Positions 15,540 to 26,582 are shown, counted from the stretch's first letter. The stretch is DNA of 35,486 nt from Planctomycetaceae bacterium (GCA_002723275.1 PBNZ01000016.1:181153-216638); one strand, 5' to 3'. Numbers and translations are program-made. Notes: generated by a model not told the origin, from the letters alone.

Positions 15540-18500
15540 AAGAAAACACCGGAAAAGCCTACTGGCGAAGCCTTCGAGAGGTTGAGAATTCTCCGGAGTT
15601 TACGGAGATGCTCAATCGTGAATTCCCCGAGGCTGCGTCTGAGTTTCCAGATGGTATTTCTCGTCGCCGGTGGATGAAGTTGATGGGTTCATCGTTGGCC
15701 TTTGCGGGAATTGCAGGTTGCCGTTGGGAAAAGACAAATATTGCTCCGTTTGAAGCGAGGCCGGAGGGGCGTATTCCGGGCGTACCCGAATTCTATGCAA
15801 CCTCGATCATCGCTGGCGGTGAGCCAGCTCACCTTCTTGTTTCCTGCTATGACGGTCGTCCACTCAAAGTCGAAGGGAACCCGGAACATCCATCGTGCTT
15901 GGGTAGCTCAAGTCAGTACGCTCAAGCGACAATTCTTAATCTCTACGATCCCGACCGAAGTGAGTTTCCCTACCAGCGAGAAGGCAGGCAGTCATTCGCC
16001 CGCGAGTGGGAAGATTTTGAACGGTTTGTGAAAGATTTTCGTCGAACTTCAAAAAGAGATCGCGGGAAGGGGTTTGCCGTGCTTCTCCCCGAGATAAGTT
16101 CGATTACGCTGACTGCGATGATGAGCCGACTGAAGGCAGAATATCCCGAGTTGGCAACCTATCAATATTCGGCGTTGCAGGCCAGGCGCGAAAAGAAATC
16201 GTTGAGTGATTTCTACGGCACCAGCGTGACAGCAAAATACAACGTTTCGGCCGCGCGTATCATCGCCTGTTTCGACGCGGATCTCTTGCAGAAGTTCCCA
16301 TCGCATTTGCAACACGTAAGAGGCTACACCGAACGCAGAGACCCAAATGGTGAGATGAATCGCCTCTACATTGCGGAGAGCCAGCTCTCATTAACAGGCG
16401 GTATGGCCGATCATCGTTTGCCTTACCAGTCCTGCAAAATTTCCAACTTGCTGCTGCGGCTCGAAGAGATACTGATCGGCGTCGATCATCCAGAAAAGAT
16501 AAAGCTCGACGAGAAAGCGAGCCGGTTTGTTGGAGCAATAGCAAAAGACCTCGAGCAAAATCGCGGCAACTCGATGGTTGTCGTTGGTGATTGTCAACCC
16601 GAGGCTGCACACATCATCGCTCATCGGATTAATCGTTTTCTCGGCAACGTTGGGAAGACCGTGATCTTGCGAAAAGCGAAAGAAGCCACTGACATCGATT
16701 CTATTGAATCTTTGGTGGTAGATATCGAACGCGGTCAAGTTAAGACTCTGCTTATGCTTGGCGGGAATCCGGTTTACGATGCCCCCGGTAGTTTACGATT
16801 CAAAGAGGCGCTTGAGCAAGTTGAATGTTCGATTCACCTTAGTCAGTATTTGGATGAAACTTCACTGAGCGCCACGTGGCACGTGCCAGAGGCACATCCG
16901 TTCGAATGTTGGGGCGACTTGCTATCTCTTGATGGTGAAGTCTGTGTTACTCAACCGTTGATTTCGCCGCTTTTGAATGGTCGTTCGATGACCGAAGTGC
17001 TTAGTCTATTTGTTGACGACCAACGTACTCCTTTGCAACGTGTTCGGGAGTCTGTGGCTGAAGCGATTCCAGAGGCTCGCAGCGACGACGGTTGGCTTCA
17101 ACTGGTTCATGATGGGTTTTCAAAACAGAGCGTCAATGCGCAAGTTGAATTGATGGAACCGTCAATGACGGAGGAAGAGCAAAACTCGTTAAGAGAAAGC
17201 TTGCGTTTGCCAAAAGATGAGCCACGCGAATTGGTGTTCACAGCGTCAGACACTCTTTACGACGGACAATTTGCGAATAACGGTTGGCTCCAGGAAACCC
17301 CGCATTCCATGACAAAGATCACGTGGGACAACGCAGCCATTCTTGGGCCAAAGACGGCAGAGGATCTTGGGCTTGACCACGGCGATTGGGTCGTTATCGA
17401 AAGGAACGGGGCTAAAGTTGAGATTCCTGTGTTTATCCTTCCAGGACAAGCACGCGGTTCGATTGGGATCGCTGTCGGCTACGGCCGCCTAGCGGCTGGT
17501 AACGTGGGTGGCGATACAGAAGAGGGCGTCGATCCTGTTGGAAAAGATGTGTTCCCCTTAATTAGCCGAGTTGGGGAATCGTTCGTCAATGATTTTACGA
17601 TCGAAAAAGTTCGTGCCGGTGAGTCGTACGAATTTGCCACGACACAGGAACATCATGCCATCGATACGGCTGGGATGAAAGAGAGAGAAGACCGAATCGG
17701 AATCCTCGTTCGCGAAGCCACTATCGATGAATACAAGGAGAATCCCGATATTTTTAAGGACGACTTTCCGTTCCCAATCAAATCGCTGTGGGAAGAGCCG
17801 TCATACGATAACGAGGCATGGGGTATGTCGGTCGACCTCAATAAGTGCATGGGCTGCAATGCGTGTGTTGTTGCTTGCCAAGCGGAAAACAATGTCCCGA
17901 TCGTAGGTAGAGATCAGGTTCGAAAAGGTCGCGAAATGCACTGGCTTCGGATTGATCGTTACTTCAGTGGTGATCCAGAGGATCCTGGTGTGGCGACTCA
18001 GCCAGTCTCTTGCCACCATTGCGAGAATGCTCCTTGTGAACAAGTGTGTCCGGTTGCTGCTACGGTGCACAGCGATGAAGGCCTCAACGATATGGTCTAC
18101 AACCGTTGCATTGGCACTCGTTATTGTGCGAATAACTGTCCTTACAAAGTAAGACGTTTTAACTTCTTTAACTACCACGAAAAGCTCGAAGAACCCAACC
18201 GTCAACTCGCTGAACTGGTTATGAATCCAGAAGTGACCGTTCGCAGTCGAGGTGTTATGGAAAAATGCACCTACTGCGTACAACGAATACAGTCCGCGAA
18301 AATCGAGGCTGGGAATGAAGGTCGTCCCATTCGGGACGGCGATATTAAAACTGCATGCCAATCAGCGTGTGCTGCCAATGCGATTGAGTTTGGCGATCTC
18401 AATGCACGTAGCAAAGTAGCCAAGGCACAGGCTGATCCTCGTTCCTATGCCATGCTGGCCGAGCTGAACGTGAAGCCACGTACAACATACATGGGTCGGT

Positions 18501-18559
18501 TGCGAAATCCCAATTTAGATCTCGTTGAATCCGACGTCACTCCTAGTCACGGTACTTAA
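15527..18559 (+). CDS. actB: Alternative Complex III subunit ActB, Fe-S molybdopterin-like protein
   Basis: A 1010-aa subunit combining a molybdopterin-oxidoreductase-like N-terminal domain and a C-terminal ferredoxin domain, as known for ActB. A Tat-like signal (SRRRWMKLM at 45-53, then a hydrophobic stretch ending in AGC, lipobox-like) follows a conserved cytoplasmic-type leader (AYWRSL...PEF). The N-terminal half lacks the Cys motif that holds an Fe-S cluster in catalytic enzymes, consistent with no Mo cofactor. Four cysteine sets occur near residues 774 ([11 protein letters not shown]), 829 ([14 protein letters not shown]), 861 ([11 protein letters not shown]) and 914 (CTYC...CQSAC). These relay electrons between the membrane subunits and ActA. 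Confidence 0.93.
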   Translation: MPSVKENTGKAYWRSLREVENSPEFTEMLNREFPEAASEFPDGISRRRWMKLMGSSLAFAGIAGCRWEKTNIAPFEARPEGRIPGVPEFYATSIIAGGEPAHLLVSCYDGRPLKVEGNPEHPSCLGSSSQYAQATILNLYDPDRSEFPYQREGRQSFAREWEDFERFVKDFRRTSKRDRGKGFAVLLPEISSITLTAMMSRLKAEYPELATYQYSALQARREKKSLSDFYGTSVTAKYNVSAARIIACFDADLLQKFPSHLQHVRGYTERRDPNGEMNRLYIAESQLSLTGGMADHRLPYQSCKISNLLLRLEEILIGVDHPEKIKLDEKASRFVGAIAKDLEQNRGNSMVVVGDCQPEAAHIIAHRINRFLGNVGKTVILRKAKEATDIDSIESLVVDIERGQVKTLLMLGGNPVYDAPGSLRFKEALEQVECSIHLSQYLDETSLSATWHVPEAHPFECWGDLLSLDGEVCVTQPLISPLLNGRSMTEVLSLFVDDQRTPLQRVRESVAEAIPEARSDDGWLQLVHDGFSKQSVNAQVELMEPSMTEEEQNSLRESLRLPKDEPRELVFTASDTLYDGQFANNGWLQETPHSMTKITWDNAAILGPKTAEDLGLDHGDWVVIERNGAKVEIPVFILPGQARGSIGIAVGYGRLAAGNVGGDTEEGVDPVGKDVFPLISRVGESFVNDFTIEKVRAGESYEFATTQEHHAIDTAGMKEREDRIGILVREATIDEYKENPDIFKDDFPFPIKSLWEEPSYDNEAWGMSVDLNKCMGCNACVVACQAENNVPIVGRDQVRKGREMHWLRIDRYFSGDPEDPGVATQPVSCHHCENAPCEQVCPVAATVHSDEGLNDMVYNRCIGTRYCANNCPYKVRRFNFFNYHEKLEEPNRQLAELVMNPEVTVRSRGVMEKCTYCVQRIQSAKIEAGNEGRPIRDGDIKTACQSACAANAIEFGDLNARSKVAKAQADPRSYAMLAELNVKPRTTYMGRLRNPNLDLVESDVTPSHGT

Positions 18560-18561
18560 AT

Positions 18562-19911
18562 ATGGCAACGATTGCATCTGGTTCACACGAACAAGATCTA
18601 TATCGCGACGTTACGGAGCGAGTCTGTAAAATTACGGAACGTCCGAAACCACCGCGGGCTTGGTATATCGCGATTGTCTTCTCGTCTTCTTTGACCGTCA
18701 TGCTTTTCGGTTTGATTGGATATCTGATCGTGAAGGGTGTGGGTGTCTGGGGTAACAACGCTCCAGTTTTTTGGGCTTGGCCAATTGTTAATTTCGTTTT
18801 TTGGGTCGGAATTGGGCATGCTGGCACGCTTATCTCGGCCATTCTTTTCCTGTTCAGGCAAGACTGGCGGACTAGCATCAATCGTTTTGCTGAGGCGATG
18901 ACCATTTTCGCTGTGATGTGTGCAGGTATTTTTCCTGGCATTCACATTGGACGTGTCTGGTTTGTTTACTGGCTGGCTCCCTACCCGAGTCAGCACCTCG
19001 CAATGTGGCCTAATTTCCGTAGTCCGCTCCTTTGGGATGTTTTTGCGGTGTCGACTTACGCATCGGTATCGGCAATGTTCTGGTACATGGGAATGATTCC
19101 AGATTTGGCCACGCTTCGGGATCGCGCCACTACGAAAACTCGACAGTTTCTGTACGGCCTTGGAGCACTGGGTTGGACGGGTTCTGCACGAGAATGGAGT
19201 CGTTATGAGAAGGCATATATGCTTCTGGCTGCACTTGCGACGCCGCTCGTTTTGAGTGTCCATACAATCGTTAGTTTCGACTTCGCCGTTTCGCAATTGC
19301 CCGGCTGGCATACAACTATTTTCCCGCCTTACTTCGTTGCCGGAGCTGTATTTAGTGGATTCGCCATGGTGATTACTCTCATGGTACCAGCCCGACGTTT
19401 TTTTGGTCTCAAAGATCTCGTAACCATCAAGCATCTTGAGAATATGACGAAGATTATTCTCGCGACTGGAACGATGGTGGGATTTGCGTACGGGATTGAA
19501 TTCTTCATCGCTTGGTACAGTGGGGTTCGATACGAACAGTTCGCCTTCATTAACCGAGCCTTTGGCCCGTACGCATGGGCCTATTGGATCATGGTTTCCT
19601 GCAATGTTATTTCTCCACAACTGTTTTGGTTTAAGAAGTTCCGCACGACTCCCTGGCTGATGGTCGTGGTTTGCATCTTTGTGAATATCGGAATGTGGTT
19701 CGAGCGATTTGTGATCACAGTGACATCCTTGAGTCGCGATTTCCTGCCATCGAGCTGGGGTTATTTCAAGCCAACGGCAGTCGATGTTTTGATGTTTATT
19801 GGTAGTTTCGGAATGTTTTTTACCTTGTTCCTTTTGTTCTGTCGGTACTTGCCCATTGTTGCGATGTCGGAAGTCAAAGCGGTAATGGATGACGGTCATG
19901 ACCATCATTGA
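18562..19911 (+). CDS. actC: Alternative Complex III subunit ActC, NrfD-like quinol-binding protein
   Basis: A 449-aa polytopic membrane protein with about ten hydrophobic segments, beginning at [20 protein letters not shown]. It matches the NrfD/PsrC family: conserved [30 protein letters not shown]...PGIHIGR and [17 protein letters not shown]. This subunit carries a quinol site and is proposed to take part in proton translocation. It begins 2 bp after the actB stop. The His-rich C-terminus (DDGHDHH) is typical. A long open frame opposite this gene on the minus strand is a shadow. Confidence 0.93.
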   Translation: MATIASGSHEQDLYRDVTERVCKITERPKPPRAWYIAIVFSSSLTVMLFGLIGYLIVKGVGVWGNNAPVFWAWPIVNFVFWVGIGHAGTLISAILFLFRQDWRTSINRFAEAMTIFAVMCAGIFPGIHIGRVWFVYWLAPYPSQHLAMWPNFRSPLLWDVFAVSTYASVSAMFWYMGMIPDLATLRDRATTKTRQFLYGLGALGWTGSAREWSRYEKAYMLLAALATPLVLSVHTIVSFDFAVSQLPGWHTTIFPPYFVAGAVFSGFAMVITLMVPARRFFGLKDLVTIKHLENMTKIILATGTMVGFAYGIEFFIAWYSGVRYEQFAFINRAFGPYAWAYWIMVSCNVISPQLFWFKKFRTTPWLMVVVCIFVNIGMWFERFVITVTSLSRDFLPSSWGYFKPTAVDVLMFIGSFGMFFTLFLLFCRYLPIVAMSEVKAVMDDGHDHH

Positions 19912-19982
19912 GTCTCATAGTTAAGCGGTATAAATCTCAGAAGCGAAGATGAATTGAACCTGGCCTTCACGGGCAGAAAACA

Positions 19983-21224
19983 ATGAGTGACGAAACGAAA
20001 AAAGAAATCCGTGTAGTTGGCGTGCTTGCCCAATTTTCAGGCAAACAGACGCTTGTGAAAGCGGCGTCTGAAGTACGCTCGAAGGGTTTCAAGGATGTCG
20101 AAGCTTATTCACCATTCCCAATTCATGGGATCGACGGTGCGCTTGGGATACGTCCGACAATATTGCCTTGGTTGGTGCTCATTGCGGGGCTTGGCGGCGG
20201 CGTGCTGGCGATGGCCGGACAGTGGTGGACAAATACGGTTGATTATCCCTACATCATTTCTGGTAAGCCGATGTTTAGCCTGCCGGCGAACATCCCTGTG
20301 ACTTTTGAGGTGATGATCTTATCAGCAGCATCGGTTGCATTTACGGGGATGTTGGCGCTCAATCGATTGCCTCGATTTGGTCAACCTCTGCTGCGTAATA
20401 ATCGATTTTTACGGGTGACTGATGATGGATTTTTCTTGCTTGTCTCAGACGACGAAGTTGCAGAAGAAAAGATTCGGCAAGCTTTAGAAGAGGCCGGTGC
20501 TACAGACATTGAGGTAGTCACCGAATCGGTTGAAGAGTCAAAAATTCCTGTCCCGTTGGTTTATGGAGCGGTAATTTTGGCTTGTTTCGCCTTGATACCA
20601 CCTCTGATGATAGCGAGCGCCCGCGGGACAACCTCACAAAAGCCGAGATTGCATACTTGGTTTGATATGGATTTCCAGCCGAAGTTAAAGACTCAGACGC
20701 CATCTAACTTGTTTGCAGATGGTCGGGCGATGCGTCCCAGGATCAAGGGAACTGTTAGGCGTGGTGGCCTAGTGAAGGATACTGACACGGGCTACACCTC
20801 GATCCCTGCTGTGGGCACACCCGGAGGAGATTCGGTTCAGGAATGGAAGGTTGAATTTCCAATGGAAGTCACCGATTCGATGATGGATCGCGGGCGGCAA
20901 CGATTCAACATTCAATGCGCTGTCTGTCATGGGAAAGCCGGTTATGGCAATGGTCTTGCAACGATCCGGGCGTTGGAACTTCAACAGGGAACATGGATTC
21001 AACCAACATCGCTACACGCGGACCACGTCAGGCAACAACCGGTTGGGCAGATTTTTAACAGCATTACTAATGGAGTCAGGAAGATGCCTGCCTACAAGGA
21101 TCAGATTACTCCTGAGGACCGATGGGCCATTGTTCTCTATGTCAAAGCACTTCAGCTAAGTCAAAACGCAACACTGGAGGACGTGCCGGCCGACATGCGG
21201 GAAACATTGAAAGCTAGCGAGTAA
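19983..21224 (+). CDS. actDE: Fused Alternative Complex III subunits ActD-ActE
   Basis: A 413-aa fusion. Residues 1-210 are ActD (DUF3341): a soluble N-terminal part (VVGVLAQFSGKQTLVKAA) and membrane segments about 60-79 and 105-125. A third membrane segment (about 190-210) leads to the ActE part, a monoheme cytochrome c with CAVCH at 312-316 and the axial-Met motif KMPAYKDQI (Met368). In Rhodothermus marinus the two are separate subunits. The fusion places the mobile cytochrome c on the membrane part of the complex, as an electron carrier towards the oxidase. The 71-bp gap from actC holds no terminator. Confidence 0.9.
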   Translation: MSDETKKEIRVVGVLAQFSGKQTLVKAASEVRSKGFKDVEAYSPFPIHGIDGALGIRPTILPWLVLIAGLGGGVLAMAGQWWTNTVDYPYIISGKPMFSLPANIPVTFEVMILSAASVAFTGMLALNRLPRFGQPLLRNNRFLRVTDDGFFLLVSDDEVAEEKIRQALEEAGATDIEVVTESVEESKIPVPLVYGAVILACFALIPPLMIASARGTTSQKPRLHTWFDMDFQPKLKTQTPSNLFADGRAMRPRIKGTVRRGGLVKDTDTGYTSIPAVGTPGGDSVQEWKVEFPMEVTDSMMDRGRQRFNIQCAVCHGKAGYGNGLATIRALELQQGTWIQPTSLHADHVRQQPVGQIFNSITNGVRKMPAYKDQITPEDRWAIVLYVKALQLSQNATLEDVPADMRETLKASE

Positions 21225-21232
21225 GTACCAGT

Positions 21233-22441
21233 ATGAACCAGTCTCAACCAGCAACTGCCGGAATCGTTGATTTCCTCGTAGAGCGTCGTGGCTTGGAGAA
21301 GGCTGGTATTGGTTTCCTTGTGATTGCAACCGTTATCGCTTTTTTCGAAGATTCGCCGCTCGGTAAGTTATCTGCTGCCTACTTAGTAGCGTTCATGTTT
21401 TTTTTAAGCATTAGTTTAGGGGCAATGTTCTTTGTCATCCTGCAACATCTCGTTGGCGCACAATGGAGTGTAGCCATTCGTCGTATTGCTGAGATTTTAA
21501 TGGCTCCAATTGGCTTGCTCGGCGTTCTTTCCTTACCGATTTTAGTACCGCTCCTTTTGGGTTCGTCGTATCCGTACTGGTGGAATAACGCGGTTTTGCG
21601 AGTTGACGATTACATCGTGTCCAAAAAGACTCCCTATCTCGAAGCCACGTTCTTCGTATTTCGTTGCATGATTTATTTCGGAGTTTGGAAAATCATTGCA
21701 TCCTATTTTTCTCGGTTATCTCGCCTCCAAGACGGCGGACCCAGGGCCGATTTAACCGAGCAGATGCAACGTAAGAGCGCTCCTTCCATGCTTTGCTTTG
21801 CGATTACCGTAAATTTTGCTGCCTTTGATTTTTTAATGTCCGTTGATCCGCATTGGTTCAGTTCGATTTTTGGCGTTTATTACTTCGCAGGGTGTGCGGT
21901 TGCACTTTTCGCCACGCTTCCGATTTTCTTGTTTATTGCCCAGCGTTCCGGTCGGCTTGGATCGGAAGTCACTGTCGAACACTACCACGATCTCGGCAAG
22001 CTCTTGTTCGGTTTTACGGCCTTTTGGGGCTACATTGCTTTCTCGCAATACGTGTTGATTTGGTACGCAAATATCCCTGAAGAAACGGTTTGGTACGGCG
22101 CGCGAGAAAAGGGTGTTTGGATGGGCGTAAGCCTGTTACTGATCGTGGGGCATTTCGTCCTGCCATTTTTTGGGTTGATGTCGCGGAAGGTTCGTCGGAA
22201 TCGTCCCGCCCTACTGGGCTGGGCGTGCTTTTTGTTATTGATGCATTGGATCGACCTCATTTGGCTTGTTTTGCCGAGCGTACCTGGTGCGAAAACAGGA
22301 GTTGGTTTGGTTGACCTGCTGTGTCTCTTAGGACTCGGCGGCTTGTGGTCGGCTTCTGTGTTGCGTGAATCGTACGCTGCTCACTTAATTCCGATTGGCG
22401 ATCCTGCCTTGCCTAAATCAATTCGGTTTCATGCGGAATGA
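21233..22441 (+). CDS. actF: Alternative Complex III subunit ActF, second NrfD-like membrane protein
   Basis: A 402-aa polytopic protein with about ten hydrophobic segments. It is shorter than ActC and related to it: AAYLVAFMFFLSISLGAMFFVILQ, AEILMAPIGLLGVL, the acidic HWFSSIFGVYYFAG region and the C-terminal LLMHWIDLIWLVLPS. ActF and ActC are the paired quinone/proton modules of the complex. It begins 8 bp after the actDE stop, with weak Shine-Dalgarno pairing, so translational coupling is likely. Confidence 0.92.
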   Translation: MNQSQPATAGIVDFLVERRGLEKAGIGFLVIATVIAFFEDSPLGKLSAAYLVAFMFFLSISLGAMFFVILQHLVGAQWSVAIRRIAEILMAPIGLLGVLSLPILVPLLLGSSYPYWWNNAVLRVDDYIVSKKTPYLEATFFVFRCMIYFGVWKIIASYFSRLSRLQDGGPRADLTEQMQRKSAPSMLCFAITVNFAAFDFLMSVDPHWFSSIFGVYYFAGCAVALFATLPIFLFIAQRSGRLGSEVTVEHYHDLGKLLFGFTAFWGYIAFSQYVLIWYANIPEETVWYGAREKGVWMGVSLLLIVGHFVLPFFGLMSRKVRRNRPALLGWACFLLLMHWIDLIWLVLPSVPGAKTGVGLVDLLCLLGLGGLWSASVLRESYAAHLIPIGDPALPKSIRFHAE

Positions 22442-22448
22442 GAATTCG

Positions 22449-23063
22449 ATGACTGATAAACATGATGATCTAGCAACTGATGGAAAAAACGATGATTCGC
22501 CAGATTCCTCTGCCGAAAAAGATGCCTCCACCTATCAGACCGTCGAGCAGTTGATTAAGAAAGCCGCTGCTGTAAGGGTCGAGCAAATGATTAAGAGAAC
22601 GGCTGCTGTAACGGTCGAGCAGATGATCGAAGCCGCCGCAACACGCTCAGCTGAAAAAAACAGTGAAGAAGTCACGGATGCGACAGTTGAACAAATAACT
22701 GATGAATTTATCGAAGAGGATGTCGATGATCCGCCTTGCGAGGAGGATGTAATCAATGTCGGTGCAATTGCGACGATTGGTCTGGCAAGCATTGGGCTTA
22801 CTCTCGCGACGGTGTTCGCGGTTTTTGCTTTGTACTTTAATCAAATTGAAGCTGAGTATGATCGTAAGGTAATCCAGGCGATTCCTGTTGTCAGCGAAAG
22901 TCGTGTGGCAGAGCAAGAAGCGAAGTTAGCGCGATATGGTTGGAAGGACAAGGTCCAGGGGGCTGTTTTAATTCCCATTGAGGAAGCGATGGAAATTGTC
23001 GTTGCTAAGTACAGAATAGATGATGTTGAAGGCACTGGGGCCATGCCAGAGGAGAGCAAATGA
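22449..23063 (+). CDS. Operon-specific single-TM protein with 12-residue repeats
   Basis: A 204-aa protein lying 7 bp after actF and overlapping sco by 4 bp. Residues about 1-30 are very acidic. Residues 32-67 contain three near-identical 12-residue units (VEQLIKKAAAVR, VEQMIKRTAAVT, VEQMIEAAATRS), then an acidic stretch, one membrane helix (about 98-122) and a C-terminal periplasmic segment ending YGWKDKVQGAVLIPIEEAMEIVVAKY. That tail recalls a short conserved W-x-D...IPI-x-x-AM motif in small proteins next to SCO/cox genes, from memory and unverified. It is probably an assembly or accessory factor for the oxidase. ATG 22449 is chosen; ATG 22431 lies in the actF end without a Shine-Dalgarno. 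Confidence 0.75.
   Translation: MTDKHDDLATDGKNDDSPDSSAEKDASTYQTVEQLIKKAAAVRVEQMIKRTAAVTVEQMIEAAATRSAEKNSEEVTDATVEQITDEFIEEDVDDPPCEEDVINVGAIATIGLASIGLTLATVFAVFALYFNQIEAEYDRKVIQAIPVVSESRVAEQEAKLARYGWKDKVQGAVLIPIEEAMEIVVAKYRIDDVEGTGAMPEESK
22542..22649 (+). repeat. Three tandem 36-bp coding repeats
   Basis: Units at 22542-22577, 22578-22613 and 22614-22649 inside the single-TM protein gene. All start with GTCGAGCA and encode VEQ(L/M)I followed by Lys/Ala-rich helix. The encoded 12-residue period predicts a continuous amphipathic helix. The variable DNA identity suggests an old duplication. Confidence 0.7.
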
Positions 23064-23896
23064 AGAACGTAATCGCCATCATTCTGGTTTTCTTCGGATG
23101 GCCCGTGGTTGCGCCTGTAATGGCCCAGCTGAACGAATCCGTGGCCGAACTTGATGGCGTAGGTGTTGAAGAAAAATTAGGTGATAAGGTCCCGCTAGAT
23201 CTGAAATTCCAGGATAGCGACGGTAAGGAAATTTCTCTTGGTTCCATTTTTAAAGGCGAACGACCGATCATCTTATCGCTCAATTACGCTGAATGTCCGC
23301 TGCTTTGTCAGTTGCAGTTGACAGGATTGGTGAATGGGATGCGGGATTTGAAGTTGACAACTGGAAAGGATTTTGATGTGGTCAGCGTGAGTGTTGATCC
23401 GTTGGAAACAGTACAGCAGGCTCGCCAAATAAAAACACGTTATGTACGCCAGTACGGTCGGCCTGGCTCAGCCGGTGGTTGGAAATTTCTTACCGGGAGT
23501 GAGGCATCGATTAAGGCGCTCGCGGAATCAGTCGGATTCCAGTACCGATATGTACCCGAACGTAAAGAATATGCTCATGCTGCTGTGGTTATGGTTTGCA
23601 CACCGAGTGGTACTATTTCGCGCTATCTCTACGGAGTCAACTATCCCCCGCAAACCTTGCGACTTTCTCTTGTCGAGGCCAGTGAGGGCAAAGTTGGAAC
23701 GACGCTCGATCGGGTGCTGCTTTTTTGTTTCCATTACGATTCGGCAACCGGACGCTATACTTTGGTGGCTCGTAGGCTTTTGAAGATTGCGGCTGCGATC
23801 ACCCTCTTTGCGATTTCCGTTGGGGTAATTCCTGCATGGTGGCGAAGGCGGCCAGTTCAAAGTCGACAGAGTTCGGAGAGGGTGCGAATCTCATGA
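23060..23896 (+). CDS. sco1: SCO1/SenC copper chaperone
   Basis: A 278-aa protein with a signal peptide (1-22), a thioredoxin-like SCO domain and a C-terminal membrane helix (about 243-262) that anchors it. The copper ligands are present: Cys79-x-x-x-Cys83 (CPLLC) and His172 (EYAHAAVV), with the DVVSVSVDP strand between. SCO proteins deliver Cu to the CuA centre of subunit II, consistent with coxB immediately downstream. It overlaps both neighbours at ATGA junctions (start 23060, end 23896), indicating coupled translation. The C-terminal anchor beyond the domain is longer than in minimal SCO proteins. Confidence 0.93.
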   Translation: MKNVIAIILVFFGWPVVAPVMAQLNESVAELDGVGVEEKLGDKVPLDLKFQDSDGKEISLGSIFKGERPIILSLNYAECPLLCQLQLTGLVNGMRDLKLTTGKDFDVVSVSVDPLETVQQARQIKTRYVRQYGRPGSAGGWKFLTGSEASIKALAESVGFQYRYVPERKEYAHAAVVMVCTPSGTISRYLYGVNYPPQTLRLSLVEASEGKVGTTLDRVLLFCFHYDSATGRYTLVARRLLKIAAAITLFAISVGVIPAWWRRRPVQSRQSSERVRIS

Positions 23897-24882
23897 CATT
23901 TTCGATAATGGATTTTGTAATTTTTGGCAGCGAAAGAAGCATGTTCTTTCCGCCTCCCACGTCATCGACGGCTGCGGAGGTGGATAGTTTATTTTATTTT
24001 ATTCTTTGGGTTTGCATTGTTTTCTTCATCGTCATCGTGGGGGTAATGGGGTACTGCCTGATTCGGTACCGGGAACGCCCGGGTGTGAAAGCTGAGCCCT
24101 CGGCATCACACAACAACATATTGGAAGTGACCTGGACGGTGATTCCCGGTATCTTCGTCGGGGTAATCTTCTATTGGGGGTTTGTCGCTTTCCTTGACTT
24201 GCGGCAGTCTCCGGATGAAAGCTATGAGATTCAGGTAGAAGCTAAGATGTGGAACTGGAGTTTCACCTATCCCAACGGCCATGTGGACAATGTTTTGCAC
24301 GTTCCGGTCGATAAGCCTGTGCGCCTTGTGATGACCTCCGTCGATGTCATTCACAGCCTTTATGTCCCGGCATTTCGAGTTAAAATGGATGTTTTACCAG
24401 GACGCTATTCGCATACGTGGTTCGAGGCGAACACGGTCGGTGATTACACCTTGTTTTGTACTGAGTATTGCGGTACTAAACACTCGGAAATGTTATCGAA
24501 AGTTGTCGTTCATCCTTCAGGAGAATTTGAAAAGTGGCTCGAGGACGCTGCCAACTTCTTGGAGCGGATGACTCCAGTAGAAGCAGGCGAAATCCTCTAC
24601 CAACGACGTGGCTGCGCCCAGTGTCATTCGATTGATGGCTCAGCCAAAGTAGGCCCGACATTTCTCGATGCATTTGGATCCGAGCAATCCTTGATGGATG
24701 GTTCGACGATAACAGTTGACGAAAACTACATAAGAGAGTCGATTTTGGAGCCTCAAGCCAAGGTGCGTGTCGGCTATCGTCCCGTCATGCCAACCTATCA
24801 GGGGCAGCTTAAAGACGAAGAAATAAACGCGCTCATCGCCTATATCAAAAGCCTTTCTGAGGGCAGCCAGGTCAATCCATGA
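23893..24882 (+). CDS. coxB: Cytochrome c oxidase subunit II with fused cytochrome c (caa3 type)
   Basis: A 329-aa subunit with two transmembrane helices (about 30-54 and 80-102), a periplasmic cupredoxin domain with the full CuA ligand set His154, Cys189, Glu191, Cys193, His197 and Met200 ([13 protein letters not shown]), and a C-terminal cytochrome c domain with heme motif CAQCH at 241-245 and a distal-Met RPVMPTYQG. This is the caa3 arrangement, where the fused cytochrome accepts electrons from ActE. ATG 23893 overlaps the sco stop. Confidence 0.94.
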   Translation: MTFSIMDFVIFGSERSMFFPPPTSSTAAEVDSLFYFILWVCIVFFIVIVGVMGYCLIRYRERPGVKAEPSASHNNILEVTWTVIPGIFVGVIFYWGFVAFLDLRQSPDESYEIQVEAKMWNWSFTYPNGHVDNVLHVPVDKPVRLVMTSVDVIHSLYVPAFRVKMDVLPGRYSHTWFEANTVGDYTLFCTEYCGTKHSEMLSKVVVHPSGEFEKWLEDAANFLERMTPVEAGEILYQRRGCAQCHSIDGSAKVGPTFLDAFGSEQSLMDGSTITVDENYIRESILEPQAKVRVGYRPVMPTYQGQLKDEEINALIAYIKSLSEGSQVNP

Positions 24883-26582
24883 TTGTTGACAGTAATAGCG
24901 AAAAAATTATACGAGATGACGGTGTTAACTATCTCAACTGCGATCGTGGTTGGAAGTCTTGGGCATTCACGCTCGATCATAAACGTATTGGGATCATGTA
25001 CCTTGCCGGAATCCTGCTTTGCTTCTTGCTTGGCGGAATCATGGCGCTTCTTATCCGAGCAGAACTCTTCACGCCCGGAAAATTGTACCTGACCGAAGAT
25101 AAGTACAATGAGTTTTTTACACTCCATGGCGCGATTATGACGTTCTTGTTTTTAATCCCCAGCATTCCTGCGGCAATTGGCAACTTCATGTTGCCGATAA
25201 TGGTTGGTGCCAAAGATGTTGCCTTTCCGAGGATGAACCTGGCTAGCTTTTACCTGTGGGTGGTCGGTGCCATTTTTTTCTTGCTGGCTCTCGGTTTGGG
25301 GGGGCTCGATACGGGTTGGACTTTCTACACACCGTATAGCACGACGACCAACTCCACCGTGATTGCGGCCACGATGGGTGTCTTTATCCTCGGATTCAGC
25401 TCTATCTTCACGGGCCTAAATTTCATCGTGACCATCAATAAGATGCGGCCGGCTGGAATGACATGGTTCCGAATGCCGCTTTTGCTCTGGTCGCTCTACG
25501 CCACGTCAATCATCCAGGTACTCGCTACACCGGTGCTCGGCATCACGATGATCCTGCTGACGGCTGAAAAAATGCTTGGTGTCGGGATTTTTGATCCAGA
25601 ACTTGGTGGCGATCCTGTTCTTTACCAACACTTCTTCTGGTTCTATTCCCATCCAGCGGTCTACATCATGATTTTGCCGGCAATGGGTGTGATCAGTGAA
25701 TTGATGAGCGTTTTTAGCCGCAAGCCAATCTTTGGCTATCGCTTCATTGCGTACAGTAGCATTGCGATTGCCTTGCTCGGTTTCTTGGTGTGGGGACACC
25801 ACATGTTTCTCAGCGCGGATTCTCCGTTGGCGGCTGTAATTTTTAGCGCCCTGACTTTCAGTGTTTCTATACCTTCGGGAATTAAGGTATTTAACTGGCT
25901 GGCGACTATGTACAAGGGATCAATTCGCTTGGACACTCCGATGTGTTACGCCTTATCCTTTATTCTGTTATTTGGAATCGGTGGCTTGACTGGTTTGTTT
26001 CTAGGTGCGTTAGCAACGGATGTGCACTTGCACGACACCTATTTTGTGGTCGCTCACTTCCACTATGTGATGATGGGAGGAACGTTGATCGCCTTTTTGG
26101 CGGCACTGCATTATTGGTGGCCGAAAATGTTTGGAAAAATGTACAGCGAGAAGTGGGCGAAGGTTGCATGCCTTTTGATTTTCATTGGCTTCAATTGGAC
26201 GTTCTTTCCGCAGTTTCTACTCGGATCGCAAGGGATGCCGCGGAGATATGCCAGGTATGAAGCGGAGTTCGAGGGGTTGCATCGCGTGTCGACAACGGGA
26301 GCAATGGTGCTAGGCGTTGGTCTGGGCATAAGTGCTTGTGTTTTGGGGTATTCGCTATGGCGTGGAAAACGTGCACCGCGGAACCCATGGGGAGCTGCGA
26401 CCCTAGAGTGGCAGACGGGATCGCCTCCGCCTCATCATAACTTCATTGGTAAACCTGTGCTGACGGATCCATATGACTACGACGACTTGGTCTTCGACGA
26501 GGAAGAAGGTGGTTTCGTGAGACGCCGTCGTCGTTCCAGTTCTGAACAGGAAAAGCCGATCAAGGAACCTTCGATCGTCTGA
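24879..26582 (+). CDS. coxA: Cytochrome c oxidase subunit I, type A2
   Basis: A 567-aa heme-copper oxidase catalytic subunit with about twelve membrane helices. The heme a ligand His83 (TLHGAIMTF), CuB ligands His258, His307 and His308 (YSHPAVY, WGHHMF), and heme ligands His393/His395 (VVAHFHYVM) are present. The motif YSHPAVYIM has Ala260 where A1 oxidases have the D-channel Glu, so it is an A2-type enzyme, as in Rhodothermus caa3. Tyr262 is the crosslinked tyrosine. The C-terminal tail is Arg/acidic. It overlaps coxB by 4 bp (ATGA). Confidence 0.95.
   Translation: MIVDSNSEKIIRDDGVNYLNCDRGWKSWAFTLDHKRIGIMYLAGILLCFLLGGIMALLIRAELFTPGKLYLTEDKYNEFFTLHGAIMTFLFLIPSIPAAIGNFMLPIMVGAKDVAFPRMNLASFYLWVVGAIFFLLALGLGGLDTGWTFYTPYSTTTNSTVIAATMGVFILGFSSIFTGLNFIVTINKMRPAGMTWFRMPLLLWSLYATSIIQVLATPVLGITMILLTAEKMLGVGIFDPELGGDPVLYQHFFWFYSHPAVYIMILPAMGVISELMSVFSRKPIFGYRFIAYSSIAIALLGFLVWGHHMFLSADSPLAAVIFSALTFSVSIPSGIKVFNWLATMYKGSIRLDTPMCYALSFILLFGIGGLTGLFLGALATDVHLHDTYFVVAHFHYVMMGGTLIAFLAALHYWWPKMFGKMYSEKWAKVACLLIFIGFNWTFFPQFLLGSQGMPRRYARYEAEFEGLHRVSTTGAMVLGVGLGISACVLGYSLWRGKRAPRNPWGAATLEWQTGSPPPHHNFIGKPVLTDPYDYDDLVFDEEEGGFVRRRRRSSSEQEKPIKEPSIV

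Noticed and set aside
18598-19908. 436-codon minus-strand open frame opposite actC
   Set aside because: It mirrors actC almost exactly, and its translation is rich in His, Asn and Arg without hydrophobic or domain structure. actC is unambiguous on the plus strand.
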